Positions 16,502 through 25,650 of a DNA stretch of 64,000 nucleotides are shown piece after piece. Made by a program: the position numbers and the translations under genes. How positions within the stretch are numbered: position 1 is the first letter of the stretch; each line of letters starts with the position of its first letter. Location of the stretch: contig NZ_FONY01000025.1 in assembly GCF_900113045.1 (NCBI RefSeq), forward strand, positions 1 through 64,000. The letters run 5' to 3'. The notes beneath the pieces are model-generated. The model ran no database searches and was not told the DNA's origin. It was given only the letters and a program-made list of their open reading frames with translations. Source of the DNA: Thermoflexibacter ruber. Its GTDB lineage: Bacteria; Bacteroidota; Bacteroidia; Cytophagales; Thermoflexibacteraceae.

Positions 16502-18904
16502 ATGAGTATGAAGCATTTTTATTCCCTTTTTAAAACGTATGCACTGATAATGGTGGTGATTAGCACTATGGCTGTGAGTGCATTGGCACAGAGCGAAAAT
16601 ACAGATAAGTCCTATTTTAGGCAGTTAGGGCAGGAACTCCCTACGCCTAACAACTATCGTACAGGCTCAGGGGCGCCTGGACACGAGTACTGGCAACAGC
16701 GAGCAGACTACGACATCAAAGTAGAACTTGATGACGAGAAACAGCGCATTACAGGGGCAGAAACCGTTACTTATTTCAATAATTCTCCAGACCCTCTGAA
16801 CTATATTTGGTTGCAGCTTGACCAAAATATTTTGGACAAAGAATCTGATTATTACAAAACTCAAACAGGTTCTGGGCGACGCGGAGGAGTAAGCCAATTG
16901 ACTGATAAAATTACAACCAGCCAAATCAAAGCCTTAGCAGACCGCAGTTTTGACGGTGGGCATAAAATCCAATATGTAAGAGATGTAGCTGGTAATCCCT
17001 TGAAATACACCATAGTAAAGACAATGATGCGTATAGACCTTCCTAAACCTCTACGCAAAGGAGAAAAATTTGTGTTCAATGTGGGTTGGTACTATAATGT
17101 GAATGACCGCTTGAATCCTGCATTGGCGGCAGGGAGCAGAGGCGGTTGCGAGTTTTTCCCTGAAGATGGAAATTGGCTCTATTCTATTACGCAGTGGTTT
17201 CCAAGAATGGCAGTTTACGATGATTACAACGGATGGAATCACAAACAATTCTTAGGGCAAGGTGAATTTTCTTTGACTTTTGGAAATTATAAAGTAGCGA
17301 TTACTGTACCTTCTGACCACATAGTAGGAGCAACAGGGGTACTGCAAAACCCTCAACAAGTGCTTACTGCCGAGCAACAAAGACGCTTTAACGAGGCTAA
17401 AACAGCAAAAAAACCTGTGGTAATAGTTACTCAAGCAGAAGCGATTGAAAAAGAGAAAACAAAGGCAAAAGATAAGAAAACTTGGATTTACCAAGCTGAG
17501 AACGTAAGAGATTTTGCTTTTACAAGTTCCCGTAAGTTCATTTGGGACGCAATGGGCGTAAATATCGGTGGGAAAACTGTGATGGCAATGTCTTACTATC
17601 CCAAAGAAGCAAATCCGCTATATGGTCAATATTCTACCGAAGCGGTAGCACACACATTGAGAGTTTATTCCAAATATACTTTTGACTATCCTTACCCTGT
17701 GGCTATTTCAGTAGAGGCTTCTAATGGCATGGAGTACCCCATGATTTGCTTTAATTATGGTCGTCCTGAAAAAGACGGAACTTACTCAGATAGAATCAAG
17801 TACGGTGCTATTTCTGTAATTATTCACGAAGTTGGTCATAATTTTTTCCCTATGATTGTAAACTCTGACGAAAGGAATTGGACTTGGATGGACGAGGGGC
17901 TAAATACTTTCCTCCAATTTTTAGCAGAACAGGAATGGGATAGAAACTATCCTTCGCAAAGAGGTTTCCCTAAAAATATTGTAGACTACATGAAATCTGA
18001 CCAATCTGAATTAGAGCCAATCATGACCAATTCGGAGTCAGTAAAGCAGTTAGGACCTAATGCCTATGCCAAACCTGCTACTGCCTTAAATATTCTAAGA
18101 GAAACTATTTTGGGTCGTGAACTTTTTGACCACGCCTTCAAAGAATATTCCAGAAGGTGGATGTTTAAGCACCCCAACCCTGCTGACTTTTTCCGCACTA
18201 TGGAAGATGCTTCAGGCATAGACTTGGATTGGTTCTGGAGAGGGTGGTTTTTCACTACTGACCCTGTAGATATTTCCATCGATAGGGTAGTAGAAGGTGT
18301 TTTTGATACTAAAAACCCAGAAATAGAAAAAGCAAGATTGCGTGCAGAGCGTGCCTCTAAACCTGAGGAGTTGGGCATACAACGCAATAGAAAAGATGTT
18401 CCTCAAACTGCGGTAGAAGCAAATCCCGATTTGTTGGATTTTTACAATAGCTATGACCCCTTAGCAGTTACCGAAGCGGACAAAAAAGCCTACCAAGCCT
18501 ATATCGCTTCGCTTTCTCCAGAAGATAAAAAATGGTTAGAATCACAAAAGTATTTCTACCAAGTAGATTTTTCTAATGTAGGCGGGTTGGTAATGCCCCT
18601 GATTGTAGAGTTTGAATATGAGGACGGTACAAAAGACGTAGAAAGAATCCCTGCGGAGATTTGGAGAATTGATAATAAAAAAGTAAGTAAGATTTTTGTA
18701 AAAGACAAAAAGGTCAAATCTTTTACACTTGACCCTTACTCCGAAACTGCTGACATAGACATCAGCAACAACTACTTCCCAAGACGTTCACAACCTACTC
18801 GTTTTGAATTGATTAAACAAAATTCGTACATGAGAGGCGTAGGTGGAGCAAATCCTATGCAACAACAAAAACAAGAGAAAAAGACAAGTGGAGGCGGTAA
18901 TTAA
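16502..18904 (+). CDS. secreted M1 family metallopeptidase
   Basis: An 800-residue zinc aminopeptidase-like protein. The first 30 residues are a signal peptide ending in ALAQ. The gluzincin zinc site HEVGHNFF is at 442-449, with the third ligand in WMDEGLN (Glu465). The N-terminal beta-sandwich (about 60-330) and long C-terminal region with YDP and acidic/basic stretches match the Bacteroidota M1 group. The end (QQQKQEKKTSGGGN) is low-complexity and does not look like a T9SS sorting domain, so it is probably periplasmic. It most likely degrades peptides for nutrition. A shared hairpin terminator follows. Confidence 0.92.
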   Translation: MSMKHFYSLFKTYALIMVVISTMAVSALAQSENTDKSYFRQLGQELPTPNNYRTGSGAPGHEYWQQRADYDIKVELDDEKQRITGAETVTYFNNSPDPLNYIWLQLDQNILDKESDYYKTQTGSGRRGGVSQLTDKITTSQIKALADRSFDGGHKIQYVRDVAGNPLKYTIVKTMMRIDLPKPLRKGEKFVFNVGWYYNVNDRLNPALAAGSRGGCEFFPEDGNWLYSITQWFPRMAVYDDYNGWNHKQFLGQGEFSLTFGNYKVAITVPSDHIVGATGVLQNPQQVLTAEQQRRFNEAKTAKKPVVIVTQAEAIEKEKTKAKDKKTWIYQAENVRDFAFTSSRKFIWDAMGVNIGGKTVMAMSYYPKEANPLYGQYSTEAVAHTLRVYSKYTFDYPYPVAISVEASNGMEYPMICFNYGRPEKDGTYSDRIKYGAISVIIHEVGHNFFPMIVNSDERNWTWMDEGLNTFLQFLAEQEWDRNYPSQRGFPKNIVDYMKSDQSELEPIMTNSESVKQLGPNAYAKPATALNILRETILGRELFDHAFKEYSRRWMFKHPNPADFFRTMEDASGIDLDWFWRGWFFTTDPVDISIDRVVEGVFDTKNPEIEKARLRAERASKPEELGIQRNRKDVPQTAVEANPDLLDFYNSYDPLAVTEADKKAYQAYIASLSPEDKKWLESQKYFYQVDFSNVGGLVMPLIVEFEYEDGTKDVERIPAEIWRIDNKKVSKIFVKDKKVKSFTLDPYSETADIDISNNYFPRRSQPTRFELIKQNSYMRGVGGANPMQQQKQEKKTSGGGN

Positions 18905-18943
18905 CAAAAAAGGGGTTTCTCATTAGAGAAACCTCTTTTTTTA
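18905..18943. terminator. bidirectional terminator between M1 peptidase and sensor kinase
   Basis: GGGGTTTCTC and GAGAAACCTC form a 10-bp stem (one G-T pair) with A-run before and T-run after, so it can work in both directions. It lies between convergent stop codons and reaches the last codon of the kinase gene. Confidence 0.85.
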
Positions 18944-20185
18944 TTTATTCTTAAAATATACCCTAAATGTACTTCCCACCCCTACCTCGCTTTCTACTTC
19001 TATTTTACCATTAAGAGATTCTACTTGGGTTTGAACCAAATACAAGCCAAATCCCTTGCCTTCTGTATGTGTGTGCATACGTTGGTACAAGCCAAATATT
19101 TTATATGTTCCTGATTTTAGGTCTATGCCAAGCCCGTTATCACTTACAGAAAGGCAGGTATAGCCATTTTCTATATGGGTTTTTAGCTTGACCTGTGGTG
19201 TTCTGCTGGGAGAGGAATATTTGATAGCATTGGAAAGCAAATTGTAAAGTATGCTTTCTAAATAGGCTTTGACGGTGTATAGTGTATCTGCTTGGGAAAA
19301 ATCTGTAATAATTTCTGCTCCATGCTCTTTAATTTCATTTTTTAAACTTTTCTTTATAAAATTTACTATTTCATTTAGATTTACTTGCTCACGATTTTTC
19401 ATGGCATTGTTGCGAATAGAGAGTACCTCGCTCAAATCTTTGATAGTCGTATCCAATCGCTTAGCAGAATCCTCTAAGTAAGGGAAAAGTTCTTTCCGAT
19501 GCTCCTCCTGCATTTGCGGATTTTTAAAAAGTGAAGTCAGTCCGAGCATATTAGCCACAGGAGCGCGTAGGTTATGAGAAACAATGTATGAAAACTCCTC
19601 TAAATCTTTATTTCTCTGCAAAAGGTTCTCTGCCGCACTTTGCAGTTCCATAGTGCGTTCTTTTATTTTGCTCTCTAAATCATTGTGCAAAGCATCAAAT
19701 TCTTCTCTCTGATGTTTTAGCTGCTCTTCTTTCTCGTGTAATTCATTTTTCACCTGTTCTAACTCCTCCTGCAAGTCAAATAGCTGCTCGCTGACGAGAT
19801 TTTCCTTTTTATTATTTCTCAGGAAAAAATAGGCTGCCGCAGAAAGCATTAGTACTCCTATGATATAAAGATAAAACTGATTATTTTGCTTTTGAAGTAT
19901 CTTATCTATAAGCAAAAGATATTTTTGACTTGTCTGAATACCCTGCTGATGACCTATTTTCTTAGCAAGAGCAAGTGCTTGTTGGCTGTATTGGAGTGCT
20001 TGCTGGGGCTGGTCTATCAAATGGATATATGCTAACTCATTGAGCAGAGCTACTTGCTGAGTATCAGAGGTAGTATTTGCTAATACATCGTGTAAGCTAT
20101 CCAATTGGGTTCTTACCCTTTGGGCATGGCTTTCAGCGTATATTAGCAAAAAAGGGATAAATATAAAGCAAACAAACGTTTTCAT
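18941..20185 (-). CDS. membrane sensor histidine kinase with N-terminal helical repeats
   Basis: The ATG at 20185 gives a signal peptide MKTFVCFIFIPFLLIYAESHAQ; an earlier GTG would add seven residues. Residues about 25-100 look like one or two TPR-type repeats (LNELAYIHLIDQPQQALQYS), followed by one membrane helix (FYLYIIGVLMLSAAAYFFL), a coiled coil (about 140-195), a HisKA domain with the phosphoacceptor His in YIVSHNLRAPVANMLGL, and a HATPase domain with NLLSNAIKYSS (N box), DNGLGID (G1) and GKGFGLYLVQT (G2). Such Bacteroidota kinases sense unknown envelope signals. No response regulator is adjacent, so it is an orphan. Confidence 0.9.
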   Translation of the reverse strand: MKTFVCFIFIPFLLIYAESHAQRVRTQLDSLHDVLANTTSDTQQVALLNELAYIHLIDQPQQALQYSQQALALAKKIGHQQGIQTSQKYLLLIDKILQKQNNQFYLYIIGVLMLSAAAYFFLRNNKKENLVSEQLFDLQEELEQVKNELHEKEEQLKHQREEFDALHNDLESKIKERTMELQSAAENLLQRNKDLEEFSYIVSHNLRAPVANMLGLTSLFKNPQMQEEHRKELFPYLEDSAKRLDTTIKDLSEVLSIRNNAMKNREQVNLNEIVNFIKKSLKNEIKEHGAEIITDFSQADTLYTVKAYLESILYNLLSNAIKYSSPSRTPQVKLKTHIENGYTCLSVSDNGLGIDLKSGTYKIFGLYQRMHTHTEGKGFGLYLVQTQVESLNGKIEVESEVGVGSTFRVYFKNK

Positions 20186-20260
20186 TGTATAAAAGTCAAT
20201 ACGCACTATAAATATAAGTAAATATAGGTGCTTTTTACAAATTATTTCTCGTTTGTTTTC

Positions 20261-21169
20261 TTATACACTCACAAATCTGCAAAACACCCCCAAAGGCAAC
20301 TTTTTCTCAAAACTGTCCTCTAAGTAAAGTTCGCCAATATGTAGATTATCTTTCTTGCCAAAAGCATTATGTATAAGATTGGCGCCGATGATAGCAGACA
20401 AACCTTTGGAATAAAGATTCATCACTAAAAAGTGCTGTTCTCTGTCTAACAGCTGTGCCACCAGTTTGACTAATTCGTTGATACCTTCCTCTAATACCCA
20501 TTTTTCTCCATTTGCCCCTCTACCGTAAGCAGGAGGGTCTAAGATGATACCTTGATAAATAGAGCCTCTGCGAACTTCTCGCTTGACGAACTTTACCGCA
20601 TCTTCTACAATCCAACGTATGTCTTTTAGTCCGCTCATTTCTCTATTTTCGTTTGCCCAAGTTACTAATTGTTTAAGAGCATCTACGTGAGTTACTTCTG
20701 CGCCTGCGCTCCTTGCCGCCAAAGAAGCAATACCTGTATAAGCAAAAAGATTGAGAACTTTGGGGACTTTGATGTTGGTTTTGGTACTAATGGCTTTGGT
20801 ACTATCCATAATAAAATCCCAATTTGCCGCCTGCTCTGGGAATACGCCTACGTGCTTAAAAGAGGTTAGTGAGGCTTTGAATTTCAATAAATTGTCTTTG
20901 TAACGATAGTGCATTTGCCATTTATCTGGCATCTTTTTTAGTATATTCCAGTTGCCTTTGTCCCTCATTTCGTCAGTAATATTTTTATTCTCGAAAATCG
21001 CATGGGCTTTTTTTCTCCAATCACTTTCAGCAAGGGACTTGTCCCAAACTGCTTGTGGTTCTGGTCTGGCAGTAATATACTCTCCAAAACGTTCTAATTT
21101 TTCAAATCCTCCTGAGTCAATCAACTCGTATGCTTCCCAGTGCTGAGGAGTAAGGGTATCTATGTGCAT
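20261..21169 (-). CDS. class I SAM-dependent methyltransferase, RlmI/RlmK-like
   Basis: About 302 residues starting at the ATG at 21169 (MHIDTLTPQHWEAYE); a TTG four codons earlier is less likely. It belongs to the SAM-methyltransferase group related to 23S rRNA (cytosine-5) enzymes. The Rossmann motifs include VLNLFAYTGIASLAARSAGA (motif I, about 142-161), THVDALKQLVTWANEN (motif II) and ILDPPAYGRG (motif IV, about 215-224). The N-terminal PUA domain of RlmI is absent. The exact RNA target cannot be inferred. Single gene. Confidence 0.87.
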   Translation of the reverse strand: MHIDTLTPQHWEAYELIDSGGFEKLERFGEYITARPEPQAVWDKSLAESDWRKKAHAIFENKNITDEMRDKGNWNILKKMPDKWQMHYRYKDNLLKFKASLTSFKHVGVFPEQAANWDFIMDSTKAISTKTNIKVPKVLNLFAYTGIASLAARSAGAEVTHVDALKQLVTWANENREMSGLKDIRWIVEDAVKFVKREVRRGSIYQGIILDPPAYGRGANGEKWVLEEGINELVKLVAQLLDREQHFLVMNLYSKGLSAIIGANLIHNAFGKKDNLHIGELYLEDSFEKKLPLGVFCRFVSV

Positions 21170-21276
21170 GATGTACGACAAGTATTTTTAAGTCATTTAA
21201 TTCTGTAAATATTTAAGCAATCTAAGAATAAAAGTGCTTCAAAAAGCATTTTCAAAACATTCTATTTCGCTGTTTG

Positions 21277-22878
21277 CTACTCCAACAGATTCAAGACACC
21301 TTGCTTTTTCCCTCTGATTATCTTTCCGTCTTCGCAACCTGTGTATTCTACCACGACTTGGTAGGCATCGGCTTGGGCAGGACTGCCTTGGAAATAGCCA
21401 TTCCAACCCTCCTCGGGGTTATCTGTTTCAAATACCAATACACCCCAGCGATTATAAATTTGCATTCTAAACTTAGTCAAGTTTTCATGCCTTACCCTGA
21501 AAATATTATTTGCTGGCGTGCTATGGGGAGTAAAAGCATTAGGAAGCACCAATACAGGCGAACAGCACTCGGTAACGGTAACTTCGCCTATGGAAACACA
21601 AGCCCCCAAAGAGTCTGCTCTGGCGATGAGCTTGTAAGTACCTGCTTCTCTGAAAGTAATTCTGGGGTTAGTGGAGGAGGCAACTAATTTGTCTTGACTA
21701 TCATACCACTCGTAAGTGTCGTAGCCTGCTTCAGTTTCCAATTCTGCTCTTCCATTGCAGATAACAGGTCTGCCTGTAATTTCAAGTTTTTTTAGAATAC
21801 CGCTTTTGCTTAAATCTACTTCTAATTGAGCAGTTGGGTGCAGTTCGCAAAGTTTTCCTTCGGTTACAGAAAATACTCGATAGGTATAAACTGTCCCTAC
21901 ATTTAACCCTCTATCAGTGTAGGTAGTTGTTCCTCTGGGAATTTGCGTCAGAAAAGTAAAATTTGTACCGTCAGTAGAGCGGTATAGTACCGAGCCTACG
22001 GCATTACTTGCTGTATTTTCCCAATTGAGTAGGACAGCTCCCGCCTCTCCAGCACAGGCAGAACGCAGGTTAATCGCCTGAGCATTAGGGTAAGGAGGTT
22101 CAAAAACAAATACCCTCCTATTGCCGTCAGTATCCCCGTCTAAAGCAGTAATGACTCCTACCCCAATTCTGTTCTCTATGATGTCGTCTGTAATAGGTGA
22201 AGTAGGAGGATTAGTGGAAATATCTACCCCTCTAAACTGATTTCTGTTTGAGCCTGAGCTGATGCCTATGCGAAAACTATTAGACTCAAAAGAACTTCTT
22301 ACTCGACCATACCTAAACTCTATTCTTCCGCCTCTATTGTTTGCATTGGGCAGAGGAGCGGTTTCGTACAAAATAATTTGAAAAGTAGCATCGTTGCTCG
22401 TACTTTGAAAATTGAGGTTCATATTTCTACATTCCACAACCAAAGTACGATTGGGAGCGTTGCCAAATACTTGATAATGAATCACTCCCCCATTAGCGGA
22501 TACCCTCCAATCTCCAATGACTGCCCCAGTAGTGGCGTTTCTGTCCCCTGATGACATAGCAATAATACGCGCCACATCGGGAATACTATAGGCATTGCCT
22601 GCGGGAACAATAGGATTTGTCCCTAATTGGATAGCACCATTGGCATTGATAGTGAAGGAAGTATAACGCACTCCCATAAACCAAAACTCAAAGCCAATAG
22701 GCGTAACGGCAGAGGTGATATTGGTCGCTCCTGCATTGATGAGAACAGTAGGATTGTTTAATACAATCAAGGAAGAGGTTTTATTGGTTGAGTAAGCATA
22801 GTCCTCAGCTTCCTGAGCAGTAGCTTGGTAGAGAAAGAGAAAATAAGAAAAAACAATGAGGCAAAAGTATTTTTTCAT
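21277..22878 (-). CDS. secreted protein with T9SS type B (CHU_C) C-terminal sorting domain
   Basis: The ATG at 22878 gives the signal peptide MKKYFCLIVFSYFLFLYQ; a start 21 codons upstream would place it inside. The 533-residue product holds a Gly/Asn-rich N-terminal domain (about 30-260) of a lectin- or nidogen-like beta type, a fibronectin-III-like module (about 270-350, LLNWENTASNAVGSVLYRST), an Ig/PKD-like module (DTYEWYDSQDKLVA), and a C-terminal ~85-residue domain with LVLPNAFTPHSTPANNIFRV, FRMQIYNRWGVLVFET and GWNG. The last is the gliding-motility-associated CHU_C domain that directs T9SS export. It is probably a cell-surface adhesin; the ligand is unknown. Confidence 0.9.
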   Translation of the reverse strand: MKKYFCLIVFSYFLFLYQATAQEAEDYAYSTNKTSSLIVLNNPTVLINAGATNITSAVTPIGFEFWFMGVRYTSFTINANGAIQLGTNPIVPAGNAYSIPDVARIIAMSSGDRNATTGAVIGDWRVSANGGVIHYQVFGNAPNRTLVVECRNMNLNFQSTSNDATFQIILYETAPLPNANNRGGRIEFRYGRVRSSFESNSFRIGISSGSNRNQFRGVDISTNPPTSPITDDIIENRIGVGVITALDGDTDGNRRVFVFEPPYPNAQAINLRSACAGEAGAVLLNWENTASNAVGSVLYRSTDGTNFTFLTQIPRGTTTYTDRGLNVGTVYTYRVFSVTEGKLCELHPTAQLEVDLSKSGILKKLEITGRPVICNGRAELETEAGYDTYEWYDSQDKLVASSTNPRITFREAGTYKLIARADSLGACVSIGEVTVTECCSPVLVLPNAFTPHSTPANNIFRVRHENLTKFRMQIYNRWGVLVFETDNPEEGWNGYFQGSPAQADAYQVVVEYTGCEDGKIIRGKKQGVLNLLE

Positions 22879-23003
22879 TTTTAAAATGATTTCAAGGTCT
22901 GATATATCGTAGGCAAATATTTTTCCAAAAAACAAAAGCATATCCTCTACACATAGAGAATATGCAAAGTTACAATTTTTATCCTTGTTTTATTTATTTT
23001 CTT

Positions 23004-24200
23004 CTATCTGACCACTACCTGTCCGCCGTTTGCATGAATCTTGATGACCCTACTGCCTCTATTCCCCGAATTATTACTCAAGTTAGTTTGGGGCGAATAG
23101 CTATTCAGTGGATTGTTTGAGCGATTATTCATTAAGCTATTCAATAAAGACGAAGCATTATTTTTAGTATCATTATTAGGCTTGCTTTGATTGGCGTTGC
23201 CTTTGACGACCTCAGACGGGTTTCCTGTGATATCCAACTGGTACGCTAAGTTTTCCTCTGGGATAATTCTAATGTCAGTAGATTTGGATTGAATATCCAA
23301 CCACTCAAAGCTTGACCTTAGCGTACGAACTTTAAAACTTCCTGCTTGCATTTCCAAGCGTGCTTTTTGACGCATTTCTTGGATAGAAATTTTTGAGAAA
23401 GAAGTTTTCCCTGTAATAGAAAAAGCATTGGCAATGTCGAGTTCGTCGTTGCGAGAGTCCATGTCTAAGTCTTTGATTTCGTTAATATTGACCATAGACG
23501 AGCTACTCTCTAAGTACAATCTATCTACATTTCGCAAGTTGAGTTCCCCAAATTTGACGGCAATTCTCCCACTTTTAAAATTGGAGATAAAAGCCTTGCT
23601 CGATAGCAAGTTAAGCGTACTCAAAGGAGGCAACTCATTGGCTTGCACATTGCCATAAGCCAAAGTCAGTTGCAAACTTCCCTTAAAATTTCTCTCAAAG
23701 CTAATATCCCCGTATTTGTTGTTAAGGATTAACTTAGCCGTTTCAGGAAGCAAAATCGTGATATTGATTTCTACATTGCTCTTGTCTATGACTTCTTTTG
23801 ACTTATCTAAAATATTGTCAATGAGTTGGGAAACTGCTCCGCTGCCTTGCTTCTCGATAATTTCAGTAGTCAAGATAAAATATTTTTCATCAAAAACAGG
23901 TTGAATCTGTACACGCTGCAAGATTTTTTCTGCTTCGTCTTTGCTTTTAGCTACTGCATAAATATCCACTGTAAGTTTAATAGAATCTCTATCCCAAGCG
24001 ATTACATTGATTTTTCCATACTTATTTGTCAGCCTAACCTCTACATTTCTTTCTACTTTGGCATCTTGGTAGATTCTTTTGCTTACTTTCTCTAACGCAT
24101 CTCCTTCTCTTTTGATTGGAATGACGGGACTGGCAACCCCATACATTACATTTACAAAAAAGAGGAAAAATGCAATTTTATATACTTTTATCTTTTTCAT
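23004..24200 (-). CDS. secreted DUF4097-like beta-solenoid protein of an ECF operon
   Basis: About 398 residues from the ATG at 24200 (an ATG at 24212 is four codons earlier), with a signal peptide MKKIKVYKIAFFLFFVNVMYGVA. The middle holds repeating beta strands of the DUF4097/adhesin type (NKYGKINVIAWDRDSI, NNKYGDISFERNFKG, AYGNVQANELPPLSTLNLLS). The C-terminus is Asn/Ser-rich (about 340-390). The start overlaps the end of the anti-sigma gene, so translation is coupled. In Bacteroidota such proteins often close sigma/anti-sigma operons and may be the surface sensor or main target; that is inference. Confidence 0.82.
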   Translation of the reverse strand: MKKIKVYKIAFFLFFVNVMYGVASPVIPIKREGDALEKVSKRIYQDAKVERNVEVRLTNKYGKINVIAWDRDSIKLTVDIYAVAKSKDEAEKILQRVQIQPVFDEKYFILTTEIIEKQGSGAVSQLIDNILDKSKEVIDKSNVEINITILLPETAKLILNNKYGDISFERNFKGSLQLTLAYGNVQANELPPLSTLNLLSSKAFISNFKSGRIAVKFGELNLRNVDRLYLESSSSMVNINEIKDLDMDSRNDELDIANAFSITGKTSFSKISIQEMRQKARLEMQAGSFKVRTLRSSFEWLDIQSKSTDIRIIPEENLAYQLDITGNPSEVVKGNANQSKPNNDTKNNASSLLNSLMNNRSNNPLNSYSPQTNLSNNSGNRGSRVIKIHANGGQVVVR

Positions 24201-24789
24201 GTGTTCCTTCATTTTTTGGATAGATTCCTTTACCGTTTGGATTCTTCTTCAGTTTGATTTCGTTGAGCATCTTCTCTAACAATTCAATCCGAACTCGATA
24301 ATTGCGAATCATAGCTTCTACTACTTGCTCATTATTAGCATCTTCTTTTAAGTCATTTTTGAGGTCGTTATAAATCTCCTCCAATTCTTGGATATCTATT
24401 AATAAATCGCGGTCAAATAAATCATCATTTTCATACTGCTTAAGTTCCGTCAATTTTGCATGAAAAATCTGTTCATAGTAGGCTTCTGTCTTAGAAAGAG
24501 GCGGGTCATCCTCCAAAGCATCTATTTTATAAGACACCCAAGTAATCCCTGCAACGAGCAGAATCAGTACACTCGCCGCTACTCTCATCAGCATTGAACG
24601 GCTGAAGGAATACATTTTCACTGTCTTGTTTACCTGCTTATTTTTTTTTGACTGTTTTTCCTCAGTCAAAATTGGAAAATGTTTTTCTTCTTTTAACCGC
24701 TGACTAATGCCTGCCCAAAGTTCTTCGGGAGCTTTGAACTCCTCAAATTCTTGGCGGTTTTCATCTATAAAATTTTTTAACTTGTCCAT
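24178..24789 (-). CDS. putative anti-sigma factor, single-pass membrane protein
   Basis: A 203-residue protein with an N-terminal cytoplasmic segment (residues 1-65, FIDENRQEFEEFKAPEELWA typical of Bacteroidota anti-sigma domains), one membrane helix (about 68-87, MLMRVAASVLILLVAGITWV), and a periplasmic helical domain rich in Glu, Asp, Leu and Lys. It lacks the zinc-binding HxxxCxxC motif. Position between an ECF sigma gene and a DUF4097 gene supports a sigma-controlling role. The end overlaps the DUF4097 gene by 23-35 bases. Confidence 0.78.
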   Translation of the reverse strand: MDKLKNFIDENRQEFEEFKAPEELWAGISQRLKEEKHFPILTEEKQSKKNKQVNKTVKMYSFSRSMLMRVAASVLILLVAGITWVSYKIDALEDDPPLSKTEAYYEQIFHAKLTELKQYENDDLFDRDLLIDIQELEEIYNDLKNDLKEDANNEQVVEAMIRNYRVRIELLEKMLNEIKLKKNPNGKGIYPKNEGTHEKDKSI

Positions 24790-24867
24790 ATTTTTATTAT
24801 TTTATTCTTGAATAGTTGGATTGTTTTACTGTTAGATTATTATTTTACTTTCTATACTTACAACTTA

Positions 24868-24924
24868 AAACTAATATTTAACAACTAACACCAAACAACT
24901 AATATCTAATATCTAACATCTAAA
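24868..24924. repeat. short AT-rich direct repeats between sigma and anti-sigma genes
   Basis: The segment contains consecutive units of the type AATATCTAATATCTAACATC and AACAACTAACACCAAACAAC. Such runs of ATTAG/CTAAT units are dispersed in intergenic DNA of many Bacteroidota and resemble the repeats near the ABC exporter at 55.7-57.6 kb. Confidence 0.5.
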
Positions 24925-25540
24925 TCAATTTCAAGCGTTTTTTCTCCTCCTCTATTATTTCCCTGAGTTTTTTTCGAGCTTTGCTGTACTGAGCCTTAGA
25001 GGTCGACTCGGTAACGTTCAAGATTTCTCCGATTTCTGCATGGTCATAGCCTTCAAAAAGGTATAAATTTAACACTACCCTACAGCCTTCGGGAAGTTGG
25101 GTAATGGCTTTTTGTACCAACTTGACTTCGTACTGGGTATAGCTATCGTCTTGGGTTTCTTCTGAAATGCGTCTGGCACTTTTGCTATCTTCCAAGCTAA
25201 TCGTAAGTAACCGCTTCTTTTGCAATAAGTTAATGCACTTATTGATAACAATTCTCTTGAGCCACGAGCCAAAAGAAGCCTCAAAGCGAAAAGTATGCAA
25301 CTTGGTAAAAGCCTCTACAAAAGCCTCTTGCAAGAGGTCTTTGGCTTCGTCTTCGTTTTTGACCATACGCATACAGACGTTATACATGGCATCTGCATAC
25401 TGCCGATAGAGTTGGTATTGTGCTTTGCTATCATTTTCCAAACATCGCTCTATCAAGTATTTGTGTATGTCACTGTTGCTTGCTTCCAAGTTTTTGTTTA
25501 TCTGTCCCGCAGGGCGGGGTATATCTGTTACAGCTTGCAT
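24920..25540 (-). CDS. ECF-type RNA polymerase sigma factor
   Basis: A 206-residue sigma-70 family protein. Region 2 covers residues about 35-105 (LYRQYADAMYNVCMRMVKNE, DEAKDLLQEAFVEAFTKL), with the conserved FGSWLKRIVINKCIN segment leading to region 4 (about 140-200), which holds the HTH sequence YDHAEIGEILNVTESTSKAQ. It leads the operon sigma/anti-sigma/DUF4097 and presumably controls that operon and envelope genes. The target promoter is not evident. Confidence 0.93.
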   Translation of the reverse strand: MQAVTDIPRPAGQINKNLEASNSDIHKYLIERCLENDSKAQYQLYRQYADAMYNVCMRMVKNEDEAKDLLQEAFVEAFTKLHTFRFEASFGSWLKRIVINKCINLLQKKRLLTISLEDSKSARRISEETQDDSYTQYEVKLVQKAITQLPEGCRVVLNLYLFEGYDHAEIGEILNVTESTSKAQYSKARKKLREIIEEEKKRLKLI

Positions 25541-25650
25541 TTCTTGTTAGATTTAAAGTAAAATTAAGTTTTTTACTCCTTACTTCTACTTCAAAGACAA
25601 GGGCAGGGGCAGAAGGTTGCTCTCCAATGAAAAAATTTAGGCAAATTTTT

